From: an uncultured Eudoraea sp.
GTDB lineage: Bacteria > Bacteroidota > Bacteroidia > Flavobacteriales > Flavobacteriaceae
DNA length: 64,000 nucleotides
Assembly: GCF_947258925.1 (NCBI RefSeq)
Contig: NZ_CAMYKG010000014.1
Location: 36,694 to 100,693, forward strand
Direction: 5' to 3'
The notes beneath the pieces are model-generated. The model saw only the letters and a program-made list of their open reading frames with translations. It had not been told where the DNA came from and searched no databases. A program made the translations under genes and the position numbers. Of the stretch, positions 25,029 to 32,957 are shown in pieces (position 1 is the stretch's first letter; every line of letters starts with the position of its first letter).

Positions 25029-27287
25029 ATGAACCTGCCTTCAGTATTAAAAAAATACTATTCCCTGGATAATGCAATGATCACTCCAATGGAAGGCTAT
25101 GCGAGTTCTAATTTCAGAATTGAACTCAAGGAGCATACCTATGTCTTAAAGGTATATGAGAAAACCAGGAAGAATGAATCTGTCTTAAAAGCAGAGAATA
25201 CTATTCTTGAAATACTCTCAAAACTAGCGGATTACGAATTCCCAAACCCTATTAAATCGATTGATGGAAAATTTTTGGAATCTGATGAAAACTCAATCTA
25301 TAGACTTTTAAGCTTTATTGAGGGGGATTTTCTGATTGATATCCGTCATAGTGATACGTTACTTTCTTCGTTCGGAACGTTTCTCGCACGTATGGATAAG
25401 GAACTGTCAAATCATTCAGACATTGTAGTCAATGGCATTCAGACCCAATGGGACCTAAAACATTTCAACCTTAATAAAAAATATATAGATTTTATTGAGA
25501 ATCGAAATGACAAAAAACTGCTGTCTTATTTTTTCCTGCAATATGAAGAAATTGTAATACCTGAAGCGCATCGGCTAAGACAAAGTATTATCCATAATGA
25601 CCCCAATGACCTTAATGTGCTTGCTGCAAATAATGAGATTGCAGGCATCATAGATTTTGGCGATATGTGCCACTCCTGGCTGATAAATGAGCTGGCCATT
25701 GCCCTGACTTATATAATGATGAATAAGGAGTCCCCGCTGGAATGTGCATTTCCGGTCATACAGGCCTATAACAAGGTGCTACCTTTAAAATTGTTGGAGT
25801 TGGATATATTGTATTATCTGGTGGCCGCCCGCCTGTGCACCAGTGTCTGCAATTCGGCTTACGCCAAAACAATAAAACCAAAATCCGACTATATTACCAT
25901 AAGTGAAAAACCTGCCTGGGACTTGTTAAGGAGGTGGTTGCGGATAAATCCTCTTAAAGCTAGGGACCAATTTCGAAAAGCGGCAGGTTACAAAAGGCAA
26001 CCGGAAAATATATTGGAAGAACAACTTACAAGAAGGAAAAAGCATCTGAGTACGTCACTTTCCCTGAGTTATAATAGGCCGATAGAAATGTATAAATCTG
26101 CATTTCAATATATGTATGACATTGATGGCAATACATATTTAGACGCCTATAATAATATTATGCTTGCCGGGCATTGTCATCCTATAGTGGTTAGGGCCGG
26201 ACAAAGGACAATGGCCAGATTAAATACGAATACACGATATATCTACGAAGAACTTCTCTCCTATTCTGAAAAATTATTAGCAAAGTTCCCGGCAAAATTA
26301 AATAAGGTATTTTTTGTGAATTCAGGAAGTGCCGCGAGTGATCTTGCCTACAGAATGGCAACTACCTATACAAGAAAAAGAAAAATTATGGTCCTTGAAC
26401 ATGGCTATCATGGAAACACAGGAACCGGCATTGATATGAGTCATTATAAATATTCCTCAAAGGGTGGTGGCGGTGCCAAAGACCATATCCTGGAAGTGCA
26501 ATTACCCAAGGTCTATGGTTCCGGGTTTTCGGATGAAGAGGAAGCAGCAAACCACTTTTCCGCTTTGGCCATTGAGCAAATAACGAGGAACAATAATGAA
26601 ATAGCCGCCTTTATTGCTGAACCTATAGTTGGTTGTGGAGGGCAGGTGCCATTGCCTGTTGGTTATTTGGAAAGGATCTATCCAAAAATCAGGTCACAGG
26701 GGGGGGTATGCATAAGCGATGAAGTACAAGTTGGGTTCGGTAGATTGGGTAAAAACTTTTGGGGATATGAATTTTACAATGTGGTTCCCGATATGATAAT
26801 TTTGGGAAAACCTATGGGTAACGGCCACCCTATTGGTGCGGTGGTCACTACAACTGAAATTGCTTCGAGTTTTGAAACTGGTCCGGAGTTTTTTAGTTCT
26901 TTCGGGGGAAACCCTGTATCCTGTGCCATAGGTAACGCGGTTTTAGATGTTATTGAATCTGAAGGCTTGCAGGAACATGCCCAGGAAGTAGGGTCGTACT
27001 TAAAAAAATGTTTAACGGAATTACAAAAAGAATATCCTGAAATAGGAGATATAAGAGGGCATGGCCTTTTTATAGGGGTTGAAATTACAGATAAGGAAGG
27101 GAACCCTAATACCAATCTTGCTGTGAACCTTGTAAATGCATTACGTGAAAATTTCATTCTTACAAGTACTGACGGACCATTTAATAACGTTATTAAAATT
27201 AAACCCCCTCTCGCATTTACTGAAAATGATGCAAGCTTACTCTGCACTTCTATAGGACAAATTCTTAAGCATTTGATAAAAAGTTAG
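25029..27287 (+). CDS. Fusion of an APH/hydroxylysine-kinase-like domain and a class III aminotransferase-fold phospho-lyase
   Basis: A 752 aa two-domain protein. Residues 1-330 are an aminoglycoside phosphotransferase-type kinase with the catalytic loop HNDPNDLN (H189, D191, N196) and DFGD (D209). Residues 340-752 are a PLP enzyme of the class III aminotransferase fold with SDEVQVGFGR and the PLP lysine K594 in GKPMGNGHP. That last block is typical of the phospho-lyases acting on phosphoethanolamine or 5-phosphohydroxylysine. The natural reading is a two-step enzyme: phosphorylate a hydroxylated amine or amino acid, then eliminate phosphate and ammonia. The related bacterial form with an M23 peptidase domain in between is not seen here. 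The substrate is inferred, not shown. Confidence 0.88.
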   Translation: MNLPSVLKKYYSLDNAMITPMEGYASSNFRIELKEHTYVLKVYEKTRKNESVLKAENTILEILSKLADYEFPNPIKSIDGKFLESDENSIYRLLSFIEGDFLIDIRHSDTLLSSFGTFLARMDKELSNHSDIVVNGIQTQWDLKHFNLNKKYIDFIENRNDKKLLSYFFLQYEEIVIPEAHRLRQSIIHNDPNDLNVLAANNEIAGIIDFGDMCHSWLINELAIALTYIMMNKESPLECAFPVIQAYNKVLPLKLLELDILYYLVAARLCTSVCNSAYAKTIKPKSDYITISEKPAWDLLRRWLRINPLKARDQFRKAAGYKRQPENILEEQLTRRKKHLSTSLSLSYNRPIEMYKSAFQYMYDIDGNTYLDAYNNIMLAGHCHPIVVRAGQRTMARLNTNTRYIYEELLSYSEKLLAKFPAKLNKVFFVNSGSAASDLAYRMATTYTRKRKIMVLEHGYHGNTGTGIDMSHYKYSSKGGGGAKDHILEVQLPKVYGSGFSDEEEAANHFSALAIEQITRNNNEIAAFIAEPIVGCGGQVPLPVGYLERIYPKIRSQGGVCISDEVQVGFGRLGKNFWGYEFYNVVPDMIILGKPMGNGHPIGAVVTTTEIASSFETGPEFFSSFGGNPVSCAIGNAVLDVIESEGLQEHAQEVGSYLKKCLTELQKEYPEIGDIRGHGLFIGVEITDKEGNPNTNLAVNLVNALRENFILTSTDGPFNNVIKIKPPLAFTENDASLLCTSIGQILKHLIKS

Positions 27288-27327
27288 CGAAAAAAGCTTA
27301 CTTTAGTTTTTCCAATCTTAGTAGAAC

Positions 27328-27705
27328 ATGACTCAAAAACTCAAAAATGATATTGGCCTGGCAATATTGCGCATTGTTACCTCCGCTTTTTTGCTCTCTC
27401 ACGGTATTCCCAAATTACAAAAACTTTTAGCTGGTGATTTTGAATTCTCTGATCCCATCGGGATAGGAGCTACCCCTTCTCTTTTTTTGGCCGTAGTTGG
27501 AGAATTCCTTTGCCCTATACTTGTTCTAATTGGTTTTAAAACGAGATGGGCTTCCTTACCAATAATTATTACTATGGCTGTAGCGGCATTTATAGTTCAT
27601 GGTGGAGATCCTTTTGGAAAGAAAGAATTAGCACTGATTTACCTGATGTGTTATGTTGTTATTATGTTTATGGGGCCGGGAAGTTACAGCATCGACAAAA
27701 AATAG
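27328..27705 (+). CDS. DoxX family membrane protein
   Basis: A 125 aa protein with four predicted membrane helices (about 9-28, 45-65, 70-88, 100-117) and the DoxX features RIVTSAFLLSHGIPKL, VGEFLCPILVLIGF and AAFIVHGGDPF. DoxX proteins are small membrane partners of oxidoreductases, for example in thiosulfate-quinone reductase, or are uncharacterised. It is 41 bp after the fusion gene and convergent with holA (6 bp gap). Confidence 0.88.
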   Translation: MTQKLKNDIGLAILRIVTSAFLLSHGIPKLQKLLAGDFEFSDPIGIGATPSLFLAVVGEFLCPILVLIGFKTRWASLPIIITMAVAAFIVHGGDPFGKKELALIYLMCYVVIMFMGPGSYSIDKK

Positions 27706-27710
27706 GAGTT

Positions 27711-28715
27711 CTAAATAATCTTGACCAGTAGCTCTTTCAATAGATCAGATTGGGTACTATTGTACGCACCAACCCCTTTTCCTTTTAAGTCCATTTCCCT
27801 CAAATAACTAATAATACGGCTTACCCGTTTCATGGGATAATTTCGGGAAGCTACCTGATACTCTCCCACAAAATATGGGTTGATTCTTAAGGCTGAAGCC
27901 ACATTTTTGGGCGAATGATCAGATAGACCGTGGTACTGCAGTAATTGCGTAAAAAAAGTATGTAATAAGCTTACAGTCACAACGAATGGATTATCCCTGG
28001 GGTTCTGCGAGAAATAATTTATAATCCTTGTCGCTTTTACAATATTTCTTTCTCCTATAGCTTTTTTTAATTCAAAATTGTTGTAGTCCTTACTTATACC
28101 GATATGTCTTTCAATTAGATCAGGGGTTATTTCCGTGTTTTTAGGAAGTACTAATTGTAACTTTTCTAATTCATTATTAATCCTGCTCAGGTCTGTCCCA
28201 AGATATTCAACCAATAGTACAGAGGCTTTATGTGAAATTGTATATCCCTTATTCTTTAAGGTTAGCCTAATCCAATCGGATACCTGATTATCATAAAGCT
28301 TTTTACTTTCAAAAATAATATGATGGTTATTCCGAAGTGTTTTATGTAATTTCTTGCGCTTGTCCAATTTTTTGTATTTATAACAGAAAACCAGCACGGT
28401 AGACGTTTGTGGATTCTCGGCATAAGAACATAATCCCTCTATAGTTCTGGACAAATGTTGTGCCTCCTTCACAATTACGACCTGCCTTTCGGACATCATT
28501 GGATACCTCTTTGCGTTGGCCAACACTTGTTCAAGGGAGACTTCTTTTCCATATAAAACCATTTGATTAAAGCCTTTCTCCTCGTCCGTAAGGATACTAT
28601 CCCCTATGAATTCGGCAATCTTATCAATAAAATAAGGTTCATCCCCCATTAAAAAATATATTGGGCTTATAATACCGTTACGGATGTTATTTACAATCTG
28701 CTTTACTTCTTCCAT
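27711..28715 (-). CDS. holA: DNA polymerase III subunit delta
   Basis: A 334 aa protein with the HolA layout: a degenerate AAA+ N-terminal module (PIYFLMGDEPYFIDKIAE, then KRYPMMSERQVVIVKEAQ), a lid region and the C-terminal clamp-loader collar (about 210-330). Delta opens the DnaN ring during clamp loading. The overall pattern and length are normal. It is divergent from the HSDR_N-like gene at 28742, with only 26 bp between the starts. Confidence 0.93.
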   Translation of the reverse strand: MEEVKQIVNNIRNGIISPIYFLMGDEPYFIDKIAEFIGDSILTDEEKGFNQMVLYGKEVSLEQVLANAKRYPMMSERQVVIVKEAQHLSRTIEGLCSYAENPQTSTVLVFCYKYKKLDKRKKLHKTLRNNHHIIFESKKLYDNQVSDWIRLTLKNKGYTISHKASVLLVEYLGTDLSRINNELEKLQLVLPKNTEITPDLIERHIGISKDYNNFELKKAIGERNIVKATRIINYFSQNPRDNPFVVTVSLLHTFFTQLLQYHGLSDHSPKNVASALRINPYFVGEYQVASRNYPMKRVSRIISYLREMDLKGKGVGAYNSTQSDLLKELLVKII

Positions 28716-28741
28716 CCAAAAAAAATTACCAAATTTGTTTC

Positions 28742-29188
28742 ATGCTATCTTTAAACTTTCCCAGCTATCATTTCAGAATCAAAAGTAGCGAAAATAAGCA
28801 GCAGATTTTTGATGTAATACGGAAAAAGTTTGTAAGCCTGCAACCCGAAGAATGGGTACGCCAGCATACAATACACTATTTATTAAAAGATAAGAAGTAT
28901 CCGGAATCTTTAATTAATGTTGAGAAGACCTTAACCATTAATGGTTTACGAAAAAGATATGATATTGTTGTTTTTAACTCAGACGGGAGTATCAGGATTC
29001 TGGTTGAGTGCAAATCTCCCCAGGTTAATATTTCACAACTAGTATTTGATCAGATTGCACGTTATAACCTGAAAATGAATGCTGAGTACCTGATGGTAAC
29101 TAATGGTTTAGATCATTTTTATTGTATAATGAATTATGAAGAAGAAAAATATTCTTTTTTAAAGCATATTCCTGATTTTAGGCTTTAA
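28742..29188 (+). CDS. Stand-alone HSDR_N-type PD-(D/E)XK domain protein
   Basis: A 148 aa single-domain protein resembling the N-terminal nuclease domain of type I restriction HsdR subunits. The PD-(D/E)XK core is readable: D74 in RYDIVVF and E89-x-K91 in VECKSP. There is no helicase, methylase or specificity gene nearby, so it is not a restriction system. In Bacteroidota this small protein is widespread, often next to holA as here. A nuclease role in replication or repair is a guess. It is 12 bp before the glycosyltransferase gene. Confidence 0.85.
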   Translation: MLSLNFPSYHFRIKSSENKQQIFDVIRKKFVSLQPEEWVRQHTIHYLLKDKKYPESLINVEKTLTINGLRKRYDIVVFNSDGSIRILVECKSPQVNISQLVFDQIARYNLKMNAEYLMVTNGLDHFYCIMNYEEEKYSFLKHIPDFRL

Positions 29189-29200
29189 TTTGCAACCGTT

Positions 29201-30202
29201 TTGAAAATTGCCATCGTCATATTGAATTGGAATGGAGAAGCGCTCCTGGAACGGTACCTGCCCCTGGTAGTAAAATATTCGGGGAACGCAGATATTTATG
29301 TAGCCGATAATGCTTCAACAGATGACTCTGTAGCCTTTGTCCGAAATAACTTTCCAAATGTAAACATCATTCAAAATAGTTCAAACGGCGGATTTGCTAA
29401 AGGCTATAACGACGCTTTAGAGCAAATTGATGCAGACATTTTTTGTCTCTTGAATTCTGATGTTGAAGTGACAAAGGATTGGTTGAAGCCGATCAAAGAG
29501 ACATTTATTAAATACCCCGACGCGGCAATAATTCAACCTAAAATTCTTGATCTATTACGCCGGGATTATTTTGAATATGCAGGAGCTGCAGGTGGTTTTT
29601 TAGACCAATTTGGCTACCCATTTTGCAGGGGTAGAATTTTTCAAGCGATTGAAAAGGATGAAGGGCAGTATGACGAAACTACAGAAATCTTTTGGGCAAC
29701 CGGGGCATGCATGTTTATACGAAGCGAAGTTTTTCAAAACCTTGGTGGTTTTGATGAAGAATATTTTGCGCATCAGGAAGAAGTGGATCTTTGCTGGCGC
29801 GCCCAAAATAAAAGATTAAAAGTGTTTTACGTTGGAGCATCTCATGTTTTCCATCTGGGTGGCTCTACACTTAGTAACATGAATCCGAAAAAAACCTTTT
29901 TGAATTTTAGAAATTCCCTTTATTCCATTACCAAAAACCTTCCCCGAAGAAGAGCATTCCCTATAATATTACTTCGTCTTCTACTTGATGGTATTGCGGC
30001 TTTTCGATTTATATTTCAACTTAAACCAGATCATTGCCTTGCCATTATTAAAGCTCATTTAAGCTATTATCGCAATTTTCGCATGATTTACAGGAAAAGG
30101 GAAAAAAACAATTTTATCAAAAAGTATTACATTACAAAATCCATTGTGTGGTCTTATTTCGTAGATCAGGTAAAGAATTTTAACATTTTAGTAAAAGATT
30201 AA
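29201..30202 (+). CDS. Family 2 glycosyltransferase (rhamnosyl/dTDP-sugar type)
   Basis: The 333 aa protein opens with the GT-A strand IAIVILNWNG and has the nucleotide-sugar motifs ADNASTDDS, NGGFAKGYND and LLNSDVEV (a DXD-type site). Its acceptor-side block, FWATGACMFIRS ... GGFDEEYFAHQEEVDLCWR, is typical of GT2 enzymes of the rhamnosyltransferase-like group. It probably adds sugars to a cell-surface polysaccharide. The start is TTG: an in-frame stop is at 29186-29188 and no ATG precedes the catalytic strand. It likely shares a transcript with the HSDR_N-type gene. Confidence 0.9.
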   Translation: MKIAIVILNWNGEALLERYLPLVVKYSGNADIYVADNASTDDSVAFVRNNFPNVNIIQNSSNGGFAKGYNDALEQIDADIFCLLNSDVEVTKDWLKPIKETFIKYPDAAIIQPKILDLLRRDYFEYAGAAGGFLDQFGYPFCRGRIFQAIEKDEGQYDETTEIFWATGACMFIRSEVFQNLGGFDEEYFAHQEEVDLCWRAQNKRLKVFYVGASHVFHLGGSTLSNMNPKKTFLNFRNSLYSITKNLPRRRAFPIILLRLLLDGIAAFRFIFQLKPDHCLAIIKAHLSYYRNFRMIYRKREKNNFIKKYYITKSIVWSYFVDQVKNFNILVKD

Positions 30203-30301
30203 CTAATTTAGAGAAATCAAAGGAATTCAAATGTTCTAATTTTACAAGAAATTAGTGCGAACATCATTTAAACAAACTATTAATTTTATATAAACATTAT
30301 T

Positions 30302-31153
30302 ATGAAAAAAATTTTTGTAGGCTTTTTAGGAATGGCGATACTACTATCATCATGTGTATCCCAAAAAAAATACGCCGAATTAGAAACTAAGCAAAAAGAA
30401 ACCCAGGATTTATTAAATTCTGCCACGGTTAAGTTGAATAGCTGCCTTGAAGAAAAGGCAACGGCAGATGCGAGATTGAAAACTTTGGAAGATCAAAATG
30501 CATTTCTTAAGGCAAATAATCAGGAACTTATTAATAACATGGGTAATTTAACCACCCTAACTGCCAAGGGTGCTGAAAACCTTGAGAAATCTTTGGAAAG
30601 TCTTCAGGAGAAAGATTTGACCATTCGGAAATTACAAAATGCGATTACGAGAAGAGATTCTGTAAACCTTGCATTGGTTCAAAGTCTTAAAGGTGTTCTT
30701 GGTAATTTAGATGACCAGGATATTGAGATCAATGTAGAAAAAGGTGTGGTTTTTATTTCAATTTCGGACAAATTATTATTTAGCAGCGGTAGCTATAACG
30801 TAACGGCAAGAGCTAAAGAAATTTTAGGAAAAGTTGCACAGGTTGTAAACAACAAACCCGATTTTGAGTTTATGGTAGAAGGACATACCGATGATGTTCC
30901 TTATAGAAAAGGAGTCTTATTAGACAATTGGGATTTAAGTGTAAAAAGGTCTACAGCCGTGGTTCGTATATTACAAAATGATTACGGGGTAGATCCTAAA
31001 AGAATGACTGCAGCCGGCAGATCACAATATATTCCTGTTTCTCAGACTGATAAATCTAAAAACAGAAGGACTAGAATTGTTGTTCTTCCAAAAATTGATC
31101 AGTTCTACAGTATGATTGAAGAAGGAATGAAAGATCCTGCCATAAACGACTAA
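30302..31153 (+). CDS. OmpA family lipoprotein with coiled coil
   Basis: A 283 aa protein with a lipobox ending SSC (about residue 18), a coiled-coil region (about 25-125) and an OmpA/MotB peptidoglycan-binding domain (about 140-265). The domain has GHTDDVP and a conserved arginine in LSVKRSTAV, followed by NRRTRI; these are the residues expected to bind diaminopimelate in peptidoglycan. It is thus an outer-membrane anchor to the wall. The transcript ends at a strong terminator. A diverged relative lies at 37383. Confidence 0.93.
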   Translation: MKKIFVGFLGMAILLSSCVSQKKYAELETKQKETQDLLNSATVKLNSCLEEKATADARLKTLEDQNAFLKANNQELINNMGNLTTLTAKGAENLEKSLESLQEKDLTIRKLQNAITRRDSVNLALVQSLKGVLGNLDDQDIEINVEKGVVFISISDKLLFSSGSYNVTARAKEILGKVAQVVNNKPDFEFMVEGHTDDVPYRKGVLLDNWDLSVKRSTAVVRILQNDYGVDPKRMTAAGRSQYIPVSQTDKSKNRRTRIVVLPKIDQFYSMIEEGMKDPAIND

Positions 31154-31170
31154 ATTCAAATGAGTACATA

Positions 31171-31205
31171 AAAAAAACCGCGATTAATAATCGCGGTTTT
31201 TTTTT
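31171..31205. terminator. Bidirectional intrinsic terminator
   Basis: CCGCGATT (31178-31185), a 3-nt loop and AATCGCGG (31189-31196) flanked by seven A and nine T. It separates the convergent OmpA gene and YciO-like gene, and overlaps the stop codon of the latter. Confidence 0.92.
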
Positions 31206-31824
31206 ATATAATATCCGGGTCTCCTTTACCCACCCTAATAACTTCCGGTTCGTCCAAAGAAAGGTCTATAACCGTAGATCCTATATTACCTCCGTATCCG
31301 CCATCTATAACTATATCTACTAAGTTGTGCCACTTTTCATAAATTAATTCCGGATCTGTCGTGTATTCCAAAAGCTCATCTTCATCCCGAATAGATGTTG
31401 ATACAATTGGATTCCCTAATGCTTCAACCAAAGCCCTTGCAATATTATTGTCCGGAATTCGGATCCCTACCGTTTTTCTTTTTTTAAAATCCCTGGGTAA
31501 TCTGCTACTTCCGGGCAATACAAAGGTATAAGGGCCGGGAAGAGCTCGCTTGAGTATTTTAAAAGTCGGACTGTCCAATTGTCTGACATAGTCAGAAAGA
31601 TTGCTGAGATCTGCACACACAAATGACCAATAAGCCTTCTGTAGTTTTATTCCTTTTATGCGCGCTATCTTTTCCAAGGCCTTGGTATTGGTAATATCAC
31701 AACCCAGGCCATAAACAGTATCTGTGGGATATATGATTAACCCCCCCTTCTTCAAAACAGAAACCACCTTGCTTATTGCCTTTGGGTTAGGGTTTTCTTC
31801 GTATATCTTAATAAATTCAGCCAT
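31204..31824 (-). CDS. Sua5/YciO/YrdC family protein (YciO-like; L-threonylcarbamoyladenylate synthase family)
   Basis: A 206 aa single YrdC domain: IIYPTDTVYGLGCD, PGPYTFVLPGS, KKRKTVGIRIPD and STSIRD. Family members make threonylcarbamoyl-AMP for the t6A37 tRNA modification. The sequence is closer in pattern to E. coli YciO (for example PGPYTFVLPGSSRLPR and the GGYGGNIGSTVIDL end) than to TsaC, so true t6A activity is probable in this phylum but not certain. It ends inside the bidirectional terminator. Confidence 0.88.
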   Translation of the reverse strand: MAEFIKIYEENPNPKAISKVVSVLKKGGLIIYPTDTVYGLGCDITNTKALEKIARIKGIKLQKAYWSFVCADLSNLSDYVRQLDSPTFKILKRALPGPYTFVLPGSSRLPRDFKKRKTVGIRIPDNNIARALVEALGNPIVSTSIRDEDELLEYTTDPELIYEKWHNLVDIVIDGGYGGNIGSTVIDLSLDEPEVIRVGKGDPDII

Positions 31825-31973
31825 TTAGTAATTAAATATAAGTAGCGATCTCAGGTAGATGAGACCAAAGCAATTTTATGTTCTGCCAGATCGCAATTAA
31901 GAACTACAAGTATTATCTGTTAATATTCTTTAACCGAATTTTCCAGGGGCCCTATATAGTTAGGTTTTGTATA

Positions 31974-32849
31974 CTATTTAACCTGATAAACCCTTACATA
32001 ATCAACCTCCATGACCGCTGGGAATATTTCGTCATCAATTCCTTCTATTCCTCCCCAGTCTCCACCGACGGCAATGTTCATTAGGAAATAAAAACTTCCT
32101 GAAAACGGCCAGTTTTCAGCATTGGTAATAGCCGGTTTTGGAAATGTCAACTGTATATTATCGATGTCGTCCAAATAAAATTTTATGTATTTGTTGGTCC
32201 ATAAAATTCCGTAATTATGAAATTCTTCTTCTATGGATTCAAGAGCAACGGGACCTGAAGTAATTTGAGTCCCATTCCTGTGATTATTGGCGGTGCTATG
32301 AATAGAAAAATGCGTCTGATTGGGTTCAAAACTTACATATTCCATGATATCAATTTCACCACAAGCGGGCCAGCCTACTGTATTTATGTTACTACCAAGC
32401 ATCCACAAAGCGGGCCAAAGGCCATCGCCTTTATGTTCAGGAATTTTTGCCCTGATCTCCATCCTTCCATAAATGAAATCTGTAGTACTGTTTAACCTTG
32501 AAGAGGTGTACTCAAAAGTCCCCGGTGCAATTTGTATTCTTTTTGCTATTATTTTTAAAGTCCCGTCACTTACTTCAACATTTTCGTTTGCCACATAGTT
32601 TTGCCTTTCATTATTTCCCCAGCCATGGTCTCCCGTTTCAAAAACCCAGTTTTCTTCAGACAGGGTATTCCCATCAAATTCATCTTGCCAAACAAGAGTA
32701 GCATTATCCCAATAATCCGCAGCATTAACATCTGGCAGACCACTCGTATCCGATGATTCCGGCGGATCGCTCTGTATATCTTCCTGTGGACTACTGGACG
32801 AGCAGCCCAATAGGAATGCTGAACATAAAAAAATGAGACTTTTATTCAT
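31974..32849 (-). CDS. GH16 family beta-glucanase (laminarinase-like) lipoprotein
   Basis: The 291 aa protein has a lipobox ending LGC followed by a serine/acidic linker, then a glycoside hydrolase 16 domain. The catalytic motif GEIDIMEY (E-x-D-x-x-E) is intact, preceded by DGLWPALWMLG and the N-terminal WQDEFDGN strand. GH16 lipoproteins of marine flavobacteria cleave beta-1,3-glucans such as laminarin at the cell surface. No SusC/SusD pair or other polysaccharide-utilisation gene is adjacent, so it is an isolated hydrolase. Confidence 0.93.
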   Translation of the reverse strand: MNKSLIFLCSAFLLGCSSSSPQEDIQSDPPESSDTSGLPDVNAADYWDNATLVWQDEFDGNTLSEENWVFETGDHGWGNNERQNYVANENVEVSDGTLKIIAKRIQIAPGTFEYTSSRLNSTTDFIYGRMEIRAKIPEHKGDGLWPALWMLGSNINTVGWPACGEIDIMEYVSFEPNQTHFSIHSTANNHRNGTQITSGPVALESIEEEFHNYGILWTNKYIKFYLDDIDNIQLTFPKPAITNAENWPFSGSFYFLMNIAVGGDWGGIEGIDDEIFPAVMEVDYVRVYQVK

Positions 32850-32957
32850 AATTGGAACTTATTGTAACTACAGGTTAAACTAACACGAAAATTTCACATT
32901 CAAACAGCATGTAAAAATAAAAAAAATAACTAGTCTGTCATTTGGGTTATGTACCCA

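Noticed and set aside
26774..27247. 157-codon minus-strand open frame
   Set aside because: Antisense to the phospho-lyase domain with its PLP lysine motif; codon pattern follows the sense gene.
28742..29188. Type I restriction system
   Set aside because: Only an HsdR-N-like domain is present; no helicase, HsdM or HsdS gene is in the window.
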